Translations under genes and position numbers: made by a program
Assembly: GCF_900182575.1 (NCBI RefSeq)
Contig: NZ_FXSZ01000001.1
Span: 1 to 64,000 of the forward strand
Origin: Solitalea koreensis
GTDB lineage: Bacteria > Bacteroidota > Bacteroidia > Sphingobacteriales > Sphingobacteriaceae
Reading direction: 5' to 3'
Length of the DNA: 64,000 nt
The notes under the pieces: model-generated
What the model was told of the DNA's origin: nothing
Database searches by the model: none
The model's input: only the letters and a program-made list of their open reading frames with translations
Part shown: one piece after another, positions 55,777 through 63,802 of the stretch
Layout: every line of letters begins with the position of its first letter
Position numbering within the stretch: the stretch's first letter is position 1

Positions 55777-56745
55777 TTACATCCAACCGCGCTCCAAAAT
55801 ATCATGAGCATGGTAGGTGATAATAATATTTGAACCGGCGCGGGCAAAAGCATACATGTTTTCCATCACCACTTTTTGTTCATCTACCCAACCGCGTTCA
55901 GCTGCAGCTTTCACCATTGAATATTCACCGGAAACATTGTAACAAGCAACAGGCAAATTAGTAGAGGCTTTTAAGTTGTTAATAACATCCAGATATGCCA
56001 GAGCTGGTTTTACCATTAACACATCTGCTCCTTCTTGCTCATCTAACCAAGCTTCGCGCATGGTTTCAGCAGGATTGCGGAAATCCATCTGATAGGCTTT
56101 GCGATCACCTTTATTGGGAGCAGAGTCAGCAGCTTCGCGAAATGGCCCATAATAAGCTGAAGCAAATTTGATCGAGTACGACATAATTGCCGTGTTCACA
56201 AATCCGTTCTCATCCAGCTTGCTACGCATGGCACCGATACGGCCGTCCATCATATCTGAAGGAGCAACCATATCAGCTCCTGCTTCAGCATGTGTTAAGG
56301 CCATTTGGGAAAGAACTTCTACCGTTGGATCATTCTGAACATAATCATTCACCAAAATACCACAATGACCATGAGTTGTATAAGCACAGGTACAAACATC
56401 GGTAACCACATATACGTCGTCATTAAATGTTTTCTTTAACGCGCGTACCGCAGTTGCAACTATTGAATTATGATCATGAGCTGAACTTGCATCTTCACTT
56501 TTATGCTCCCCAACTCCAAAAAGTAGTAACTTATTGATGCCTAATTTGAGGCCCTTCTCTACATCTTTCAATAATTCATCAACTGAAAAATGATTGATAC
56601 CAGGCATTGCATCTATTTTATGAACTACATTATTACCCGGAACCACGAAATAAGGATACATAAACATATCTTTTGAAAGACGTGTTTCTGCAACCATTTC
56701 TCTAACAATTGGATTTTTTCTTAATCTGCGGGGACGATGAATCAT
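55777..56745 (-). CDS. hemB: delta-aminolevulinic acid dehydratase (porphobilinogen synthase)
   Basis: Condenses two 5-aminolevulinate molecules to porphobilinogen. Both Schiff-base lysines are present: Lys193 in SYSIKFASAYYGPFR and Lys246 in DVLMVKPALAYLD. The metal site is of the zinc type, with Cys118, Cys120 and Cys128 in VCTCAYTTHGHCG. It has 322 residues. It precedes hemL and follows the hemC-hemD fusion, with a spacer of 74 nt. Confidence 0.97.
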   Translation of the reverse strand: MIHRPRRLRKNPIVREMVAETRLSKDMFMYPYFVVPGNNVVHKIDAMPGINHFSVDELLKDVEKGLKLGINKLLLFGVGEHKSEDASSAHDHNSIVATAVRALKKTFNDDVYVVTDVCTCAYTTHGHCGILVNDYVQNDPTVEVLSQMALTHAEAGADMVAPSDMMDGRIGAMRSKLDENGFVNTAIMSYSIKFASAYYGPFREAADSAPNKGDRKAYQMDFRNPAETMREAWLDEQEGADVLMVKPALAYLDVINNLKASTNLPVACYNVSGEYSMVKAAAERGWVDEQKVVMENMYAFARAGSNIIITYHAHDILERGWM

Positions 56746-56761
56746 TTTTAACGATTAATAT

Positions 56762-56818
56762 GAGTTACGAGTTTTAAGATTAGAATTCATAACTCCAACC
56801 CCAAAACCCGCAATTAAA
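56762..56818. repeat. spacer 'word' element between hemC-hemD and hemB
   Basis: GAGTTACGAG and AATTCATAACTCC are partly complementary (GAGTTA / TAACTC) and the sequence is built of GAGTT, TAAG and AATT words, as in the other spacers. Weaker than the others. Confidence 0.4.
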
Positions 56819-56819
56819 A

Positions 56820-58403
56820 TTACAAAAGTCCGAAAACAGCCTCAGCAAGGCCAATTTCGTCAGGAGAATACGGAATTACATAATTGGTATAGCCGAATTC
56901 CTCCAATTTATTTCCGGTTGATTTACCGATGGCTATCACCTTTTGGTTCATGAAAATAACATTGTTATTTTGCAGGTATGCCTCCACATTGGATGGACTC
57001 GTAAATATCATGATGTCAGCTGAAGATTGTCCAATATCACTGGTATGAATGGTTTCATATACCGGCAAATCTGTACTTACAATTTGCTCACCCAACTGAT
57101 TTTGGATGGTGCGTAATGATTCTTTAGCTTGAGGAAAAAGAACGGATTTACCTTTTACAAACGGAAGTAAATGCTCGGCAACTTCTCTAATATCTCCCGA
57201 ATCGCCTACAAAATCAGGAATTCGTCCATGCTGACGAAGTTCTTGTTCCGACCCTCTCCCCATTACCCCAAATTTTATTTTTTTAGGGATAACAGGCTCC
57301 ATGCGAAAGAAATTTTCAACTCCATTTTTACTGTTGAAAAATATCCAGTCAACCTTTTTAAGAATATAAGAGTCGAAAGCATTAATGATTGGAAAGGTGC
57401 GGATCAATGAACGGTCTTCAATATCCAAATTGAACTTTTTCAATGCACGAGCGAAATAGCTATCTTCCGATAGTTCACGTGATATGAATAAAGATTTTAT
57501 TGTATTCTTTTTCTTTTTATAATGTTCAAGTATCCGTTCAGGTAAACCTTCGATACTATCGGTTTCAATGAATAAACGACTAGGAAAATCATCCTCATCC
57601 TCAGCCATTGAAGTCCATACCTGGAAGTGAGGACCTTCTTTTTTACAGAAAACACCTAAGGGCATATGGCAGCCCCCATCAAATAGGTTTAATACCTTAC
57701 GCTCAATACCGATTGTTTCTGCAACATTTTTATCATTGATTTGCTGCAAAACATCGAACAGTTCTGTGTCTTTTTCACGAATTTGCAGTGCCAAAACACC
57801 TTGTGCTGGAGCAGGAATCATTTCCACCGGATCTATTTCCTCCACGTGAAAATCGCTGAGATCAAGACCTAAACGCGCAACACCCGCTTTGGCTAAAATA
57901 ATGGCATGGTATTCTCCGTCACGCAGTTTTTGAATCCGAGTAGGAACATTTCCACGTAATTCTTCGAAATCAACATCCGGGCGAAGACTCTTAAACTGAA
58001 CCCTTCTGCGGGCTGAAGATGTTCCAACAATTCCATTGTAACGTACCGATAACGGACGAACAACATCTACAAAATCTTTATGAATCAATAATAATTCGGT
58101 AGGATCTTCACGCTCTGAAACGGCGGCAATCCTTAAACCTTCCGGTGATTCGGTAGGTAAGTCTTTATGCGAATGCACTGCTAAATCAATAGTGCCTCCT
58201 AATAATTCTTCCTCCAACTCTTTGGTAAAAAAACCTTTGCCCTCCAATTTGGAGAATGAAAGATTAAAAAAGCTGTCGCCTTGGGTTTTAATAATTTTAA
58301 TCTCTGATTTCAGACCGATCGCCTCCAACCTTGATTTTACATGGTTGGCTTGCCAAAGAGCGAGATCACTCCCTCTGGAACCTATAACAATTTTCCTTTT
58401 CAT
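56820..58403 (-). CDS. hemC-hemD: fused hydroxymethylbilane synthase / uroporphyrinogen-III synthase
   Basis: One 527-residue protein carrying two successive tetrapyrrole enzymes. Residues 1 to about 300 are porphobilinogen deaminase: IGSRGSDLALWQA, catalytic Asp81 in HSHKDLPT, GTSSARRRVQ, LRGNVPTRIQKL and the dipyrromethane-bearing Cys245 in FDGGCHMPLG. Residues about 305-527 match the low-conservation HemD fold, with IFFNSKNGVENFF and the C-terminal MIFTSPSNVEAYL, IAIGKSTGNKLEEFGY. Fusion keeps hydroxymethylbilane close to the synthase that cyclises it. Located between hemA and hemB. The HemD half is recognised by its motif pattern and position. Confidence 0.9.
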   Translation of the reverse strand: MKRKIVIGSRGSDLALWQANHVKSRLEAIGLKSEIKIIKTQGDSFFNLSFSKLEGKGFFTKELEEELLGGTIDLAVHSHKDLPTESPEGLRIAAVSEREDPTELLLIHKDFVDVVRPLSVRYNGIVGTSSARRRVQFKSLRPDVDFEELRGNVPTRIQKLRDGEYHAIILAKAGVARLGLDLSDFHVEEIDPVEMIPAPAQGVLALQIREKDTELFDVLQQINDKNVAETIGIERKVLNLFDGGCHMPLGVFCKKEGPHFQVWTSMAEDEDDFPSRLFIETDSIEGLPERILEHYKKKKNTIKSLFISRELSEDSYFARALKKFNLDIEDRSLIRTFPIINAFDSYILKKVDWIFFNSKNGVENFFRMEPVIPKKIKFGVMGRGSEQELRQHGRIPDFVGDSGDIREVAEHLLPFVKGKSVLFPQAKESLRTIQNQLGEQIVSTDLPVYETIHTSDIGQSSADIMIFTSPSNVEAYLQNNNVIFMNQKVIAIGKSTGNKLEEFGYTNYVIPYSPDEIGLAEAVFGLL

Positions 58404-58428
58404 GGTTTGGTTTGAATTACGTACGAGA

Positions 58429-59655
58429 TTATTGTTGAATCATGATCTCCTTTGCCATCACCATTGGCACGCTAATGTACTTTTTCTCGACGTAATTTAA
58501 TACTTTTTCAAGAATCTCGCGAGAGGCGGGGTCAAGTGAATTAATTTCTTCCACAAAAACTGTTTCTACTGCTTTTTGTTTTATTTCCTTGATTTTAACA
58601 GGCACTTCTCGCATTGCGAGTTCAACCCGGCGCTGACGAAGAATCGGCAAAAACTCTTTAATATTTAGATCGATAATCTGTTCAGCAAAAACCAATTCAC
58701 TTTGGCGTTCTTTAACATTTTGGTTCGCTATTTCCTGAATCTGTTGTACAGAAATAAAGCTTAGGTTATAATTAGTTATTACTTCTTCCGCCGTATCATT
58801 AGGTATGGCTAAATCCAGAATCACTTTTTTATCAGTGCTTCCGTTCAATAAGCCTTCATAGATTTCAGTAGTAATAATTGGATCTGTGGCGCCGGTACAA
58901 GTTACAATCACATCGAAACCTTCGCGATAGTTTTTCAATTCCGACAGTGGTAAAGCCTTTGCCCCACCTAGCTCTTCTGCTAATTCCTGAGCCTTTGAAA
59001 CTGTACGATTAAAAATCACACAGTTTTTCAGATTATGTTTATGAAGATATTTAGTGATTAATTGAATGGTTTCGCCAGCGCCAATGATGATGAATTTTGA
59101 ATCATAGCCCAATCCTTCATCTCTTAATTTGCGGCAAGCCAGTGATGCAACCGAAACAGGTTTTTCAGCAATTTTAGTATCTGTATAAATCTCTTTTGCT
59201 GTTTTCACTACACGATTCATAATCAACCTGAAGAAATCTCCGGTGAAGCCCCATTTACGGCACTCATCATACATTTGACGAACCTGTGCAAGAATTTCTT
59301 TCTCTCCAACTACTAATGATTCCAATGAGCAAGAAACCCGCAATAGGTGTTCCATTGCCGACATATTAGTATAAATAGCTGAATTAACGGAATAATACGA
59401 TTGATCTTCGGCGGTTAGATGTGGATAAGTGAACTTAAGTATTTTTTTTACAAATGTAGAATCAACATCATGTGAATAACTAAAAACAAATTCGACACGA
59501 TTGCATGTTGCAATGTAGAACAATTCACCGAAATGAAATTTATCTTTCAGAGCCTTTAGCTTTTCAAACCGCTCAGCCGGATCAATGACTAGCCGGCCAA
59601 CAGCTTGTAGCTCACAATTCTTGTATGTAAATGAAATTACTTTAAGGGCTTTCAA
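58429..59655 (-). CDS. hemA: glutamyl-tRNA reductase
   Basis: NADPH-dependent enzyme reducing Glu-tRNA(Glu) to glutamate-1-semialdehyde, first step of the C5 route. The catalytic Cys is in ATCNRVEF. The Rossmann segment KFIIIGAGETIQLI and the NRTVSKAQELAEELG block follow. There is no in-frame ATG before residue 100, so a non-ATG start is needed. TTG at 59655 gives MKALKVISFTYKN, matching the usual N-terminus and placing the Cys at residue 51; a TTG at 59679 would add eight residues. It has 408 residues. It is followed by the hemC-hemD fusion after 25 nt. With four tRNA-Glu genes also here, Glu-tRNA supply is well served, but that link is coincidental unless shown. Confidence 0.94.
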   Translation of the reverse strand: MKALKVISFTYKNCELQAVGRLVIDPAERFEKLKALKDKFHFGELFYIATCNRVEFVFSYSHDVDSTFVKKILKFTYPHLTAEDQSYYSVNSAIYTNMSAMEHLLRVSCSLESLVVGEKEILAQVRQMYDECRKWGFTGDFFRLIMNRVVKTAKEIYTDTKIAEKPVSVASLACRKLRDEGLGYDSKFIIIGAGETIQLITKYLHKHNLKNCVIFNRTVSKAQELAEELGGAKALPLSELKNYREGFDVIVTCTGATDPIITTEIYEGLLNGSTDKKVILDLAIPNDTAEEVITNYNLSFISVQQIQEIANQNVKERQSELVFAEQIIDLNIKEFLPILRQRRVELAMREVPVKIKEIKQKAVETVFVEEINSLDPASREILEKVLNYVEKKYISVPMVMAKEIMIQQ

Positions 59656-59810
59656 GGAAAACAAATTTATACGCTGCAAATATCTTTAAACTGACTTTCT
59701 CTTTTGTCATCAAAGTGTAAAGTCTATTTATTTAGAATTAATATAACCGACTTACATTTAGCACAACAATACAACCAAAATAAACTTAAGTATCTTATTT
59801 TAAAGGAGAT

Positions 59811-61820
59811 TTATCCCAGATGTTCAATAATAATTGGTTCAACCCAATCGCCGTTTTCTTTAATGAGATGGATCAATTCATCTACGGCTTTTTCAGAAGG
59901 AACGTTGCGTTTAACCACTTCCTTTTCTTTATAAAGAGTTATTACTCCAGGGCCGGTACCCACGTAACCATAATCAGCATCAGCCATTTCACCCGGGCCG
60001 TTTACGATACAACCCATAATCCCAATCTTAATTCCTTTCAAATGATCAGTTCTATTGCGAATCAGTTGTGTTGTTTCCTGCAAATCAAACAAAGTACGTC
60101 CGCAAGATGGACAAGAGATGTATTCAGTTTTTGAAATTCGGGTTCGGGTAGCCTGTAAAATTCCAAATGCAGTAGAATTGATTACTTTATTTGAAATGCC
60201 ATCAGCACCTAACCATAATCCATCTCCAAAACCATCTACCAATAACGCTCCGATATCAGTTGAAGCATAAAGCTGAAACTGATCAACAGTAAGAGGTGCT
60301 TTTTCTGAATACGTTCTTTTGAGAATTACAGGAATATCTATTTTTTGTTCAAGCAAATTGAAATAAACCCTACGTTGCTCAGCCATTCCATGTCCGCTTT
60401 CTGTCGTAAGAACTAAAACAACGTTATTTTTTAATGAGTGAATGAATGAATCAGTAAATGAATGAATATTACCTTCAACAAAATTCAAGGTTTCATCTTT
60501 TACCTCTGCAGTCAAAAACTCCTCAACCCTAAATAAGGGATGAGCATTACTTTGATCATCCAGATTTCTCCAGGTAGTATAATTATAAACCAGTTTAAGG
60601 TTTCCGGGGAAATTAAAAGACGGTAAATTATTTCCTAAAAATGCAAAATCAGCTGTTTGCTCACTCATATTAAATTTATCCAGCATAGCTGAATAATTAT
60701 AACCAAGATCGGCTAAGATGGATGGATCTTTCAGATTTTCGCCTGAAATATCAATCATTACACGCGGAACATTGTGCCCTCCAACATTTACAACTTCATG
60801 AGTTTTGTGTTTTTTATATCCGTACGGGCTGTAAGGGATTTCAGATTTGGGGTTTCGAGTTTCGGATATTAATGAATCCTTATTATTCTCAACTCCAGCA
60901 ACCCGAAACTTGTAACGATTTGCTAAGGCTATCGCAACCGGTGCTTCAAATTCTGGCTCCTCAGTTAAAGAAACACGAATCGTGTCGCCTAAACCGTCTT
61001 CTAACAATGTTCCGATTCCTACAGCTGATTTAATTCGCCCATCTTCCCCATCACCCGCCTCGGTAACACCTAAGTGTAATGGATAGTTCATGCCTTCGGC
61101 CACCATTTTTTCAACCAGTAAACGATAAGCCTGAACCATTACTTTTGGGTTACTCGATTTCATGGAGATTACCAAATCGAAATACCGCAAATCTTCACAA
61201 ATCCGTACAAACTCTAAAGCCGACTCGACCATGCCTAGCGGTGTATCTCCATACTGACTCATAATCCGATCGGAGAGAGAACCATGATTGGTACCAATAC
61301 GCATAGCTGTACCGTATTCTTTACAAATATTAACTAGCGGAGTAAAGCGTTGACGGATCTTCTCCAGTTCTTGCTGATACTCAGCTTCAGTATATTCTAA
61401 TTGTTGAAATTTCTTTTTATCGATGTAATTGCCAGGATTTACGCGCACCTTTTCGACAATCCTCGCTGCGGCCTCTGCTGCATTGGGCGTAAAATGAATA
61501 TCTGCAACCAGTGGAACCTTGCAGCCTCGGCGACGCAATTCTTTCTTTATTTCAGCAAGATTTTGAGCTTCTTTAATGCTCGGCGCTGTAATACGAACAT
61601 ATTCACAGCCTGCTTCAACCATACGGATGGTTTGCTCAACAGTACCAATGGTATCCATGGTATCGGTTGTAGTCATCGACTGTATACGAATTGGATTATT
61701 TCCTCCCATAGGAATATCACCAATCTTTACCTCACGGGTAATAAAGCGCGAATATTCACTCAAAGAATTACAGTATTTGCCTTTAAGCGTTTTGAGTTGG
61801 TTGATCTCAGCCTGGTTCAT
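59811..61820 (-). CDS. ispG: 4-hydroxy-3-methylbut-2-enyl diphosphate synthase (long form)
   Basis: Iron-sulfur enzyme of the MEP isoprenoid route, converting methylerythritol cyclodiphosphate to HMBPP. The TIM-barrel part starts at RITREVKIG-like residues (FITREVKIGDIPMGG) with VPLVADIHF and RVNPGNY. The C-terminal domain has [4Fe-4S] ligands in SCPSCGRTL and MGCIVNGPGE. It has 669 residues, the long three-domain form. Two stretches look like inserts read from repeated DNA words: SLISETRNPKSEIP (about residues 316-329) and IHSFTDSFIHSLKNN (about 450-465), both in the middle domain. It is upstream of hemA, separated by 155 nt. Confidence 0.95.
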   Translation of the reverse strand: MNQAEINQLKTLKGKYCNSLSEYSRFITREVKIGDIPMGGNNPIRIQSMTTTDTMDTIGTVEQTIRMVEAGCEYVRITAPSIKEAQNLAEIKKELRRRGCKVPLVADIHFTPNAAEAAARIVEKVRVNPGNYIDKKKFQQLEYTEAEYQQELEKIRQRFTPLVNICKEYGTAMRIGTNHGSLSDRIMSQYGDTPLGMVESALEFVRICEDLRYFDLVISMKSSNPKVMVQAYRLLVEKMVAEGMNYPLHLGVTEAGDGEDGRIKSAVGIGTLLEDGLGDTIRVSLTEEPEFEAPVAIALANRYKFRVAGVENNKDSLISETRNPKSEIPYSPYGYKKHKTHEVVNVGGHNVPRVMIDISGENLKDPSILADLGYNYSAMLDKFNMSEQTADFAFLGNNLPSFNFPGNLKLVYNYTTWRNLDDQSNAHPLFRVEEFLTAEVKDETLNFVEGNIHSFTDSFIHSLKNNVVLVLTTESGHGMAEQRRVYFNLLEQKIDIPVILKRTYSEKAPLTVDQFQLYASTDIGALLVDGFGDGLWLGADGISNKVINSTAFGILQATRTRISKTEYISCPSCGRTLFDLQETTQLIRNRTDHLKGIKIGIMGCIVNGPGEMADADYGYVGTGPGVITLYKEKEVVKRNVPSEKAVDELIHLIKENGDWVEPIIIEHLG
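60835..60867. repeat. repeat-word insert within ispG
   Basis: The plus strand reads GATTTCAGATTTGGGG followed by TTTCGAGTTTCGGAT, a run of TTTCRGATTT-type words typical of non-coding spacers, here inside the ispG frame where it encodes SETRNPKSEIP. Confidence 0.55.
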
Positions 61821-61837
61821 AAAAAAGAGTTACGGCG

Positions 61838-61845
61838 CAAAGTTA
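61838..61845 (-). promoter_or_regulatory. putative -7 element of ispG
   Basis: TAACTTTG on the minus strand matches TAnnTTTG and lies 18 nt before the ispG ATG. The -33 box is not clear. Confidence 0.45.
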
Positions 61846-61908
61846 AAAACTATGCTCATAACTCTTCTAAAGATCATTAAATTAAAAAAGGCTTAGTATA
61901 AAATGGGG

Positions 61909-62106
61909 TTACTGACTAATTTCTGTTTTGTCAGGCATTATAATCCAAAGGATAAGATATAGCAGTAAGCCGGAGCCAAAACCAAAAAAAAGTATCAAGA
62001 AAATAATTCGAACAATGGTTTTATCGACATCGAAATATTCACCCAAACCAGCACATACACCACCTATTACTCTGTCTTCTTTGTTTTTATAAAGCTTTTT
62101 TGTCAT
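61909..62106 (-). CDS. PspC-domain small membrane protein
   Basis: A 65-residue protein consisting of one PspC domain: KKLYKNKEDRVIGGVCAGLGEYFDVDKTIVRIIF followed by a hydrophobic stretch (about 34-58, FLILFFGFGSGLLLYLILWIIM) that probably forms one long or two short membrane helices. The GGVCAGLGEYF motif is diagnostic. PspC domains are linked to envelope-stress responses, but no other Psp genes are here. It lies downstream of the SDR gene on the same strand. Confidence 0.9.
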   Translation of the reverse strand: MTKKLYKNKEDRVIGGVCAGLGEYFDVDKTIVRIIFLILFFGFGSGLLLYLILWIIMPDKTEISQ

Positions 62107-62168
62107 GAGTTTATGTTGAGTTTAACTAAAAATAAACAATTCCTATTGATGTACAATAAAAGCGAATG

Positions 62169-62870
62169 TTAAACTTCTCCAAAAGTAGGTCGAATTATAA
62201 TTTCATCTACCACAGCTCCTTCACTCATTTTCCAAGCGTTCAAAATCGCTGAAGCTACATCTTCCGGCTGAATAAATCTACTTGCAGGAATAGTAGTTCC
62301 TTCCCAAGAAGCGGTAAGTGTTGAACCCGGCAAAACGGCGGTAACTTTTATCCCCCGGTACATCAATTCTTCTCTTAAAACTTTAGTAAGACCGAGCAAG
62401 GCAATTTTTGACACACTATATGACCCGGCAGCAATAACAGGTTTAATGCTGGCTATTGAACAAATATTAAAAATATGCCCCTTCCCTTCTTCCAGCATCG
62501 GCCCGGCCAGGTATTTTGAAAGATAATAAGCCGGGTAAACATTCGTTTCGATCATTGCTTCTAATGAACCATCTTCTTCATCCATAATAGTTGACGGAAT
62601 ATATTGACCAACATTGTTCACCAACACGTCAACTGTTCCCAATTCTTCAGCTATAAAATCAACAAACGCCAAAAGCTCATCCTTATTGGCACAATCTAAA
62701 CTTTTATGAACAATTGTTTGATTAGGATATTTGTCTTTCAATTCATTTCCCAGAAGTTCCAAATCATCTTCATTGCGTGCGCAAATGGCAAGATCAAACC
62801 CTTGCTCTGCAAAAACTTCTGCGACTGATTTTCCAATTCCGCGAGAAGCACCGGTAATAACTGCTATCAT
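62169..62870 (-). CDS. short-chain dehydrogenase/reductase (classical SDR)
   Basis: NAD(P)-dependent oxidoreductase with the TGASRGIGKS cofactor loop (residues 6-15), NNVGQYIP near 85, Ser in NICSIAS and the catalytic Tyr-Lys pair in GSYSVSKIAL. It has 233 residues, the length of FabG-like classical SDRs. Substrate specificity cannot be read; FabG itself and sepiapterin-reductase-like enzymes are alternatives. Neighbours give no strong hint. Confidence 0.88.
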   Translation of the reverse strand: MIAVITGASRGIGKSVAEVFAEQGFDLAICARNEDDLELLGNELKDKYPNQTIVHKSLDCANKDELLAFVDFIAEELGTVDVLVNNVGQYIPSTIMDEEDGSLEAMIETNVYPAYYLSKYLAGPMLEEGKGHIFNICSIASIKPVIAAGSYSVSKIALLGLTKVLREELMYRGIKVTAVLPGSTLTASWEGTTIPASRFIQPEDVASAILNAWKMSEGAVVDEIIIRPTFGEV

Positions 62871-62873
62871 ATT

Positions 62874-62912
62874 AGTTAAAAGTTATAAGTTCAAAGTTAT
62901 AAGTTTTTTGAA
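62874..62912. repeat. spacer 'word' element upstream of mlaE
   Basis: AAAAGTTATAAGTTC and AAAGTTATAAGTT are adjacent direct copies of the same word in the spacer between the SDR gene and mlaE. Both resemble the AGTTATAAG words of spacer repeats listed elsewhere. Confidence 0.5.
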
Positions 62913-63067
62913 GAGCAGATGGGAGATAATGCCGCTAAATCCATCCTGAACTATGGTTCAATGAACTATTGAGTCAAGCCTTAATAAACTAATGACTAAT
63001 ATTGCTTATTTTCGCAAAATATCCGCAGGAGTTTAACTCTGCAAATTACTTCAGAAAAATATATCGA

Positions 63068-63802
63068 ATGCTATTTTATCATTTAGGAAAATACGTTTTA
63101 CTAATGAAGGCTTCATTGAAGAGGCCTGAAAAATGGAGTTTTTACTGGAAAGAGATTATTCGTGAAATGGTATCAATTGGAGTGGGTTCAGTGGGTATTA
63201 TTAGCATCATCTCGATCTTTATGGGGGCGGTAACTACCGTTCAAACAGCCTTTCAATTGGTAAGTAACTTAATTCCATTATCCGTTATCGGACAAATTAC
63301 ACGTGATAACTCTATTCTGGAATTGAGCCCAACGATTGGAGCCTTGGTGTTAGCCGGAAAAACAGGATCAAATATCGCCTCTCAAATTGGCACCATGCGC
63401 GTTACAGAACAAATTGACGCATTGGAAGTTATGGGAGTAAACTCGCCAGGGTATTTAATCTTACCAAAAATAATTGCTGGCATCACCATGATCCCAATGC
63501 TGGTAATTGTTTCTGTATTTCTGAGTATTTTAGGTGGAATGATCGCCGGAAACCTTTCTGGCGCAGTTACCCAATCGGAATACATTACTGGTTTACAAGC
63601 CGACTTCAAAACTATTCTGTTAACCGCAGGTATGGTTAAAGCAATTGTTTATGCGTTCATCATCACCTCCGTTTCCTCTTACCAGGGATTTTATACCGAA
63701 GGCGGTGCATTAGAAGTTGGCGAATCAAGCACCCGTGCTGTTGTTGTAAGCTGTATCCTGATTTTATTTGCCGACTATATTATTGCCCAACTGTTATTAT
63801 GA
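63068..63802 (+). CDS. mlaE: MlaE-family ABC transporter permease
   Basis: Inner-membrane permease of an MCE-type lipid transport system that moves phospholipids between membranes. ATG at 63068 gives a 244-residue protein; the open frame extends to a TTG at 63002. Blocks: WKEIIREMVSIGVGSVGIISIISIFMGAV, ELSPTIGALVLAGKTGSNIASQIGTMRVTEQIDALEVMGVNSPGYL (split here: SPTIGALVLAGKTG and IASQIGTMRVTEQIDALEVMG), and several membrane helices. The stop overlaps the next ATG by four bases (ATGA), coupling it to the ATPase gene. Confidence 0.92.
   Translation: MLFYHLGKYVLLMKASLKRPEKWSFYWKEIIREMVSIGVGSVGIISIISIFMGAVTTVQTAFQLVSNLIPLSVIGQITRDNSILELSPTIGALVLAGKTGSNIASQIGTMRVTEQIDALEVMGVNSPGYLILPKIIAGITMIPMLVIVSVFLSILGGMIAGNLSGAVTQSEYITGLQADFKTILLTAGMVKAIVYAFIITSVSSYQGFYTEGGALEVGESSTRAVVVSCILILFADYIIAQLLL

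Noticed and set aside
59704..60270. Plus-strand open frames opposite ispG
   Set aside because: They lie wholly or mostly within the clearly coding ispG strand and show no protein-like composition.
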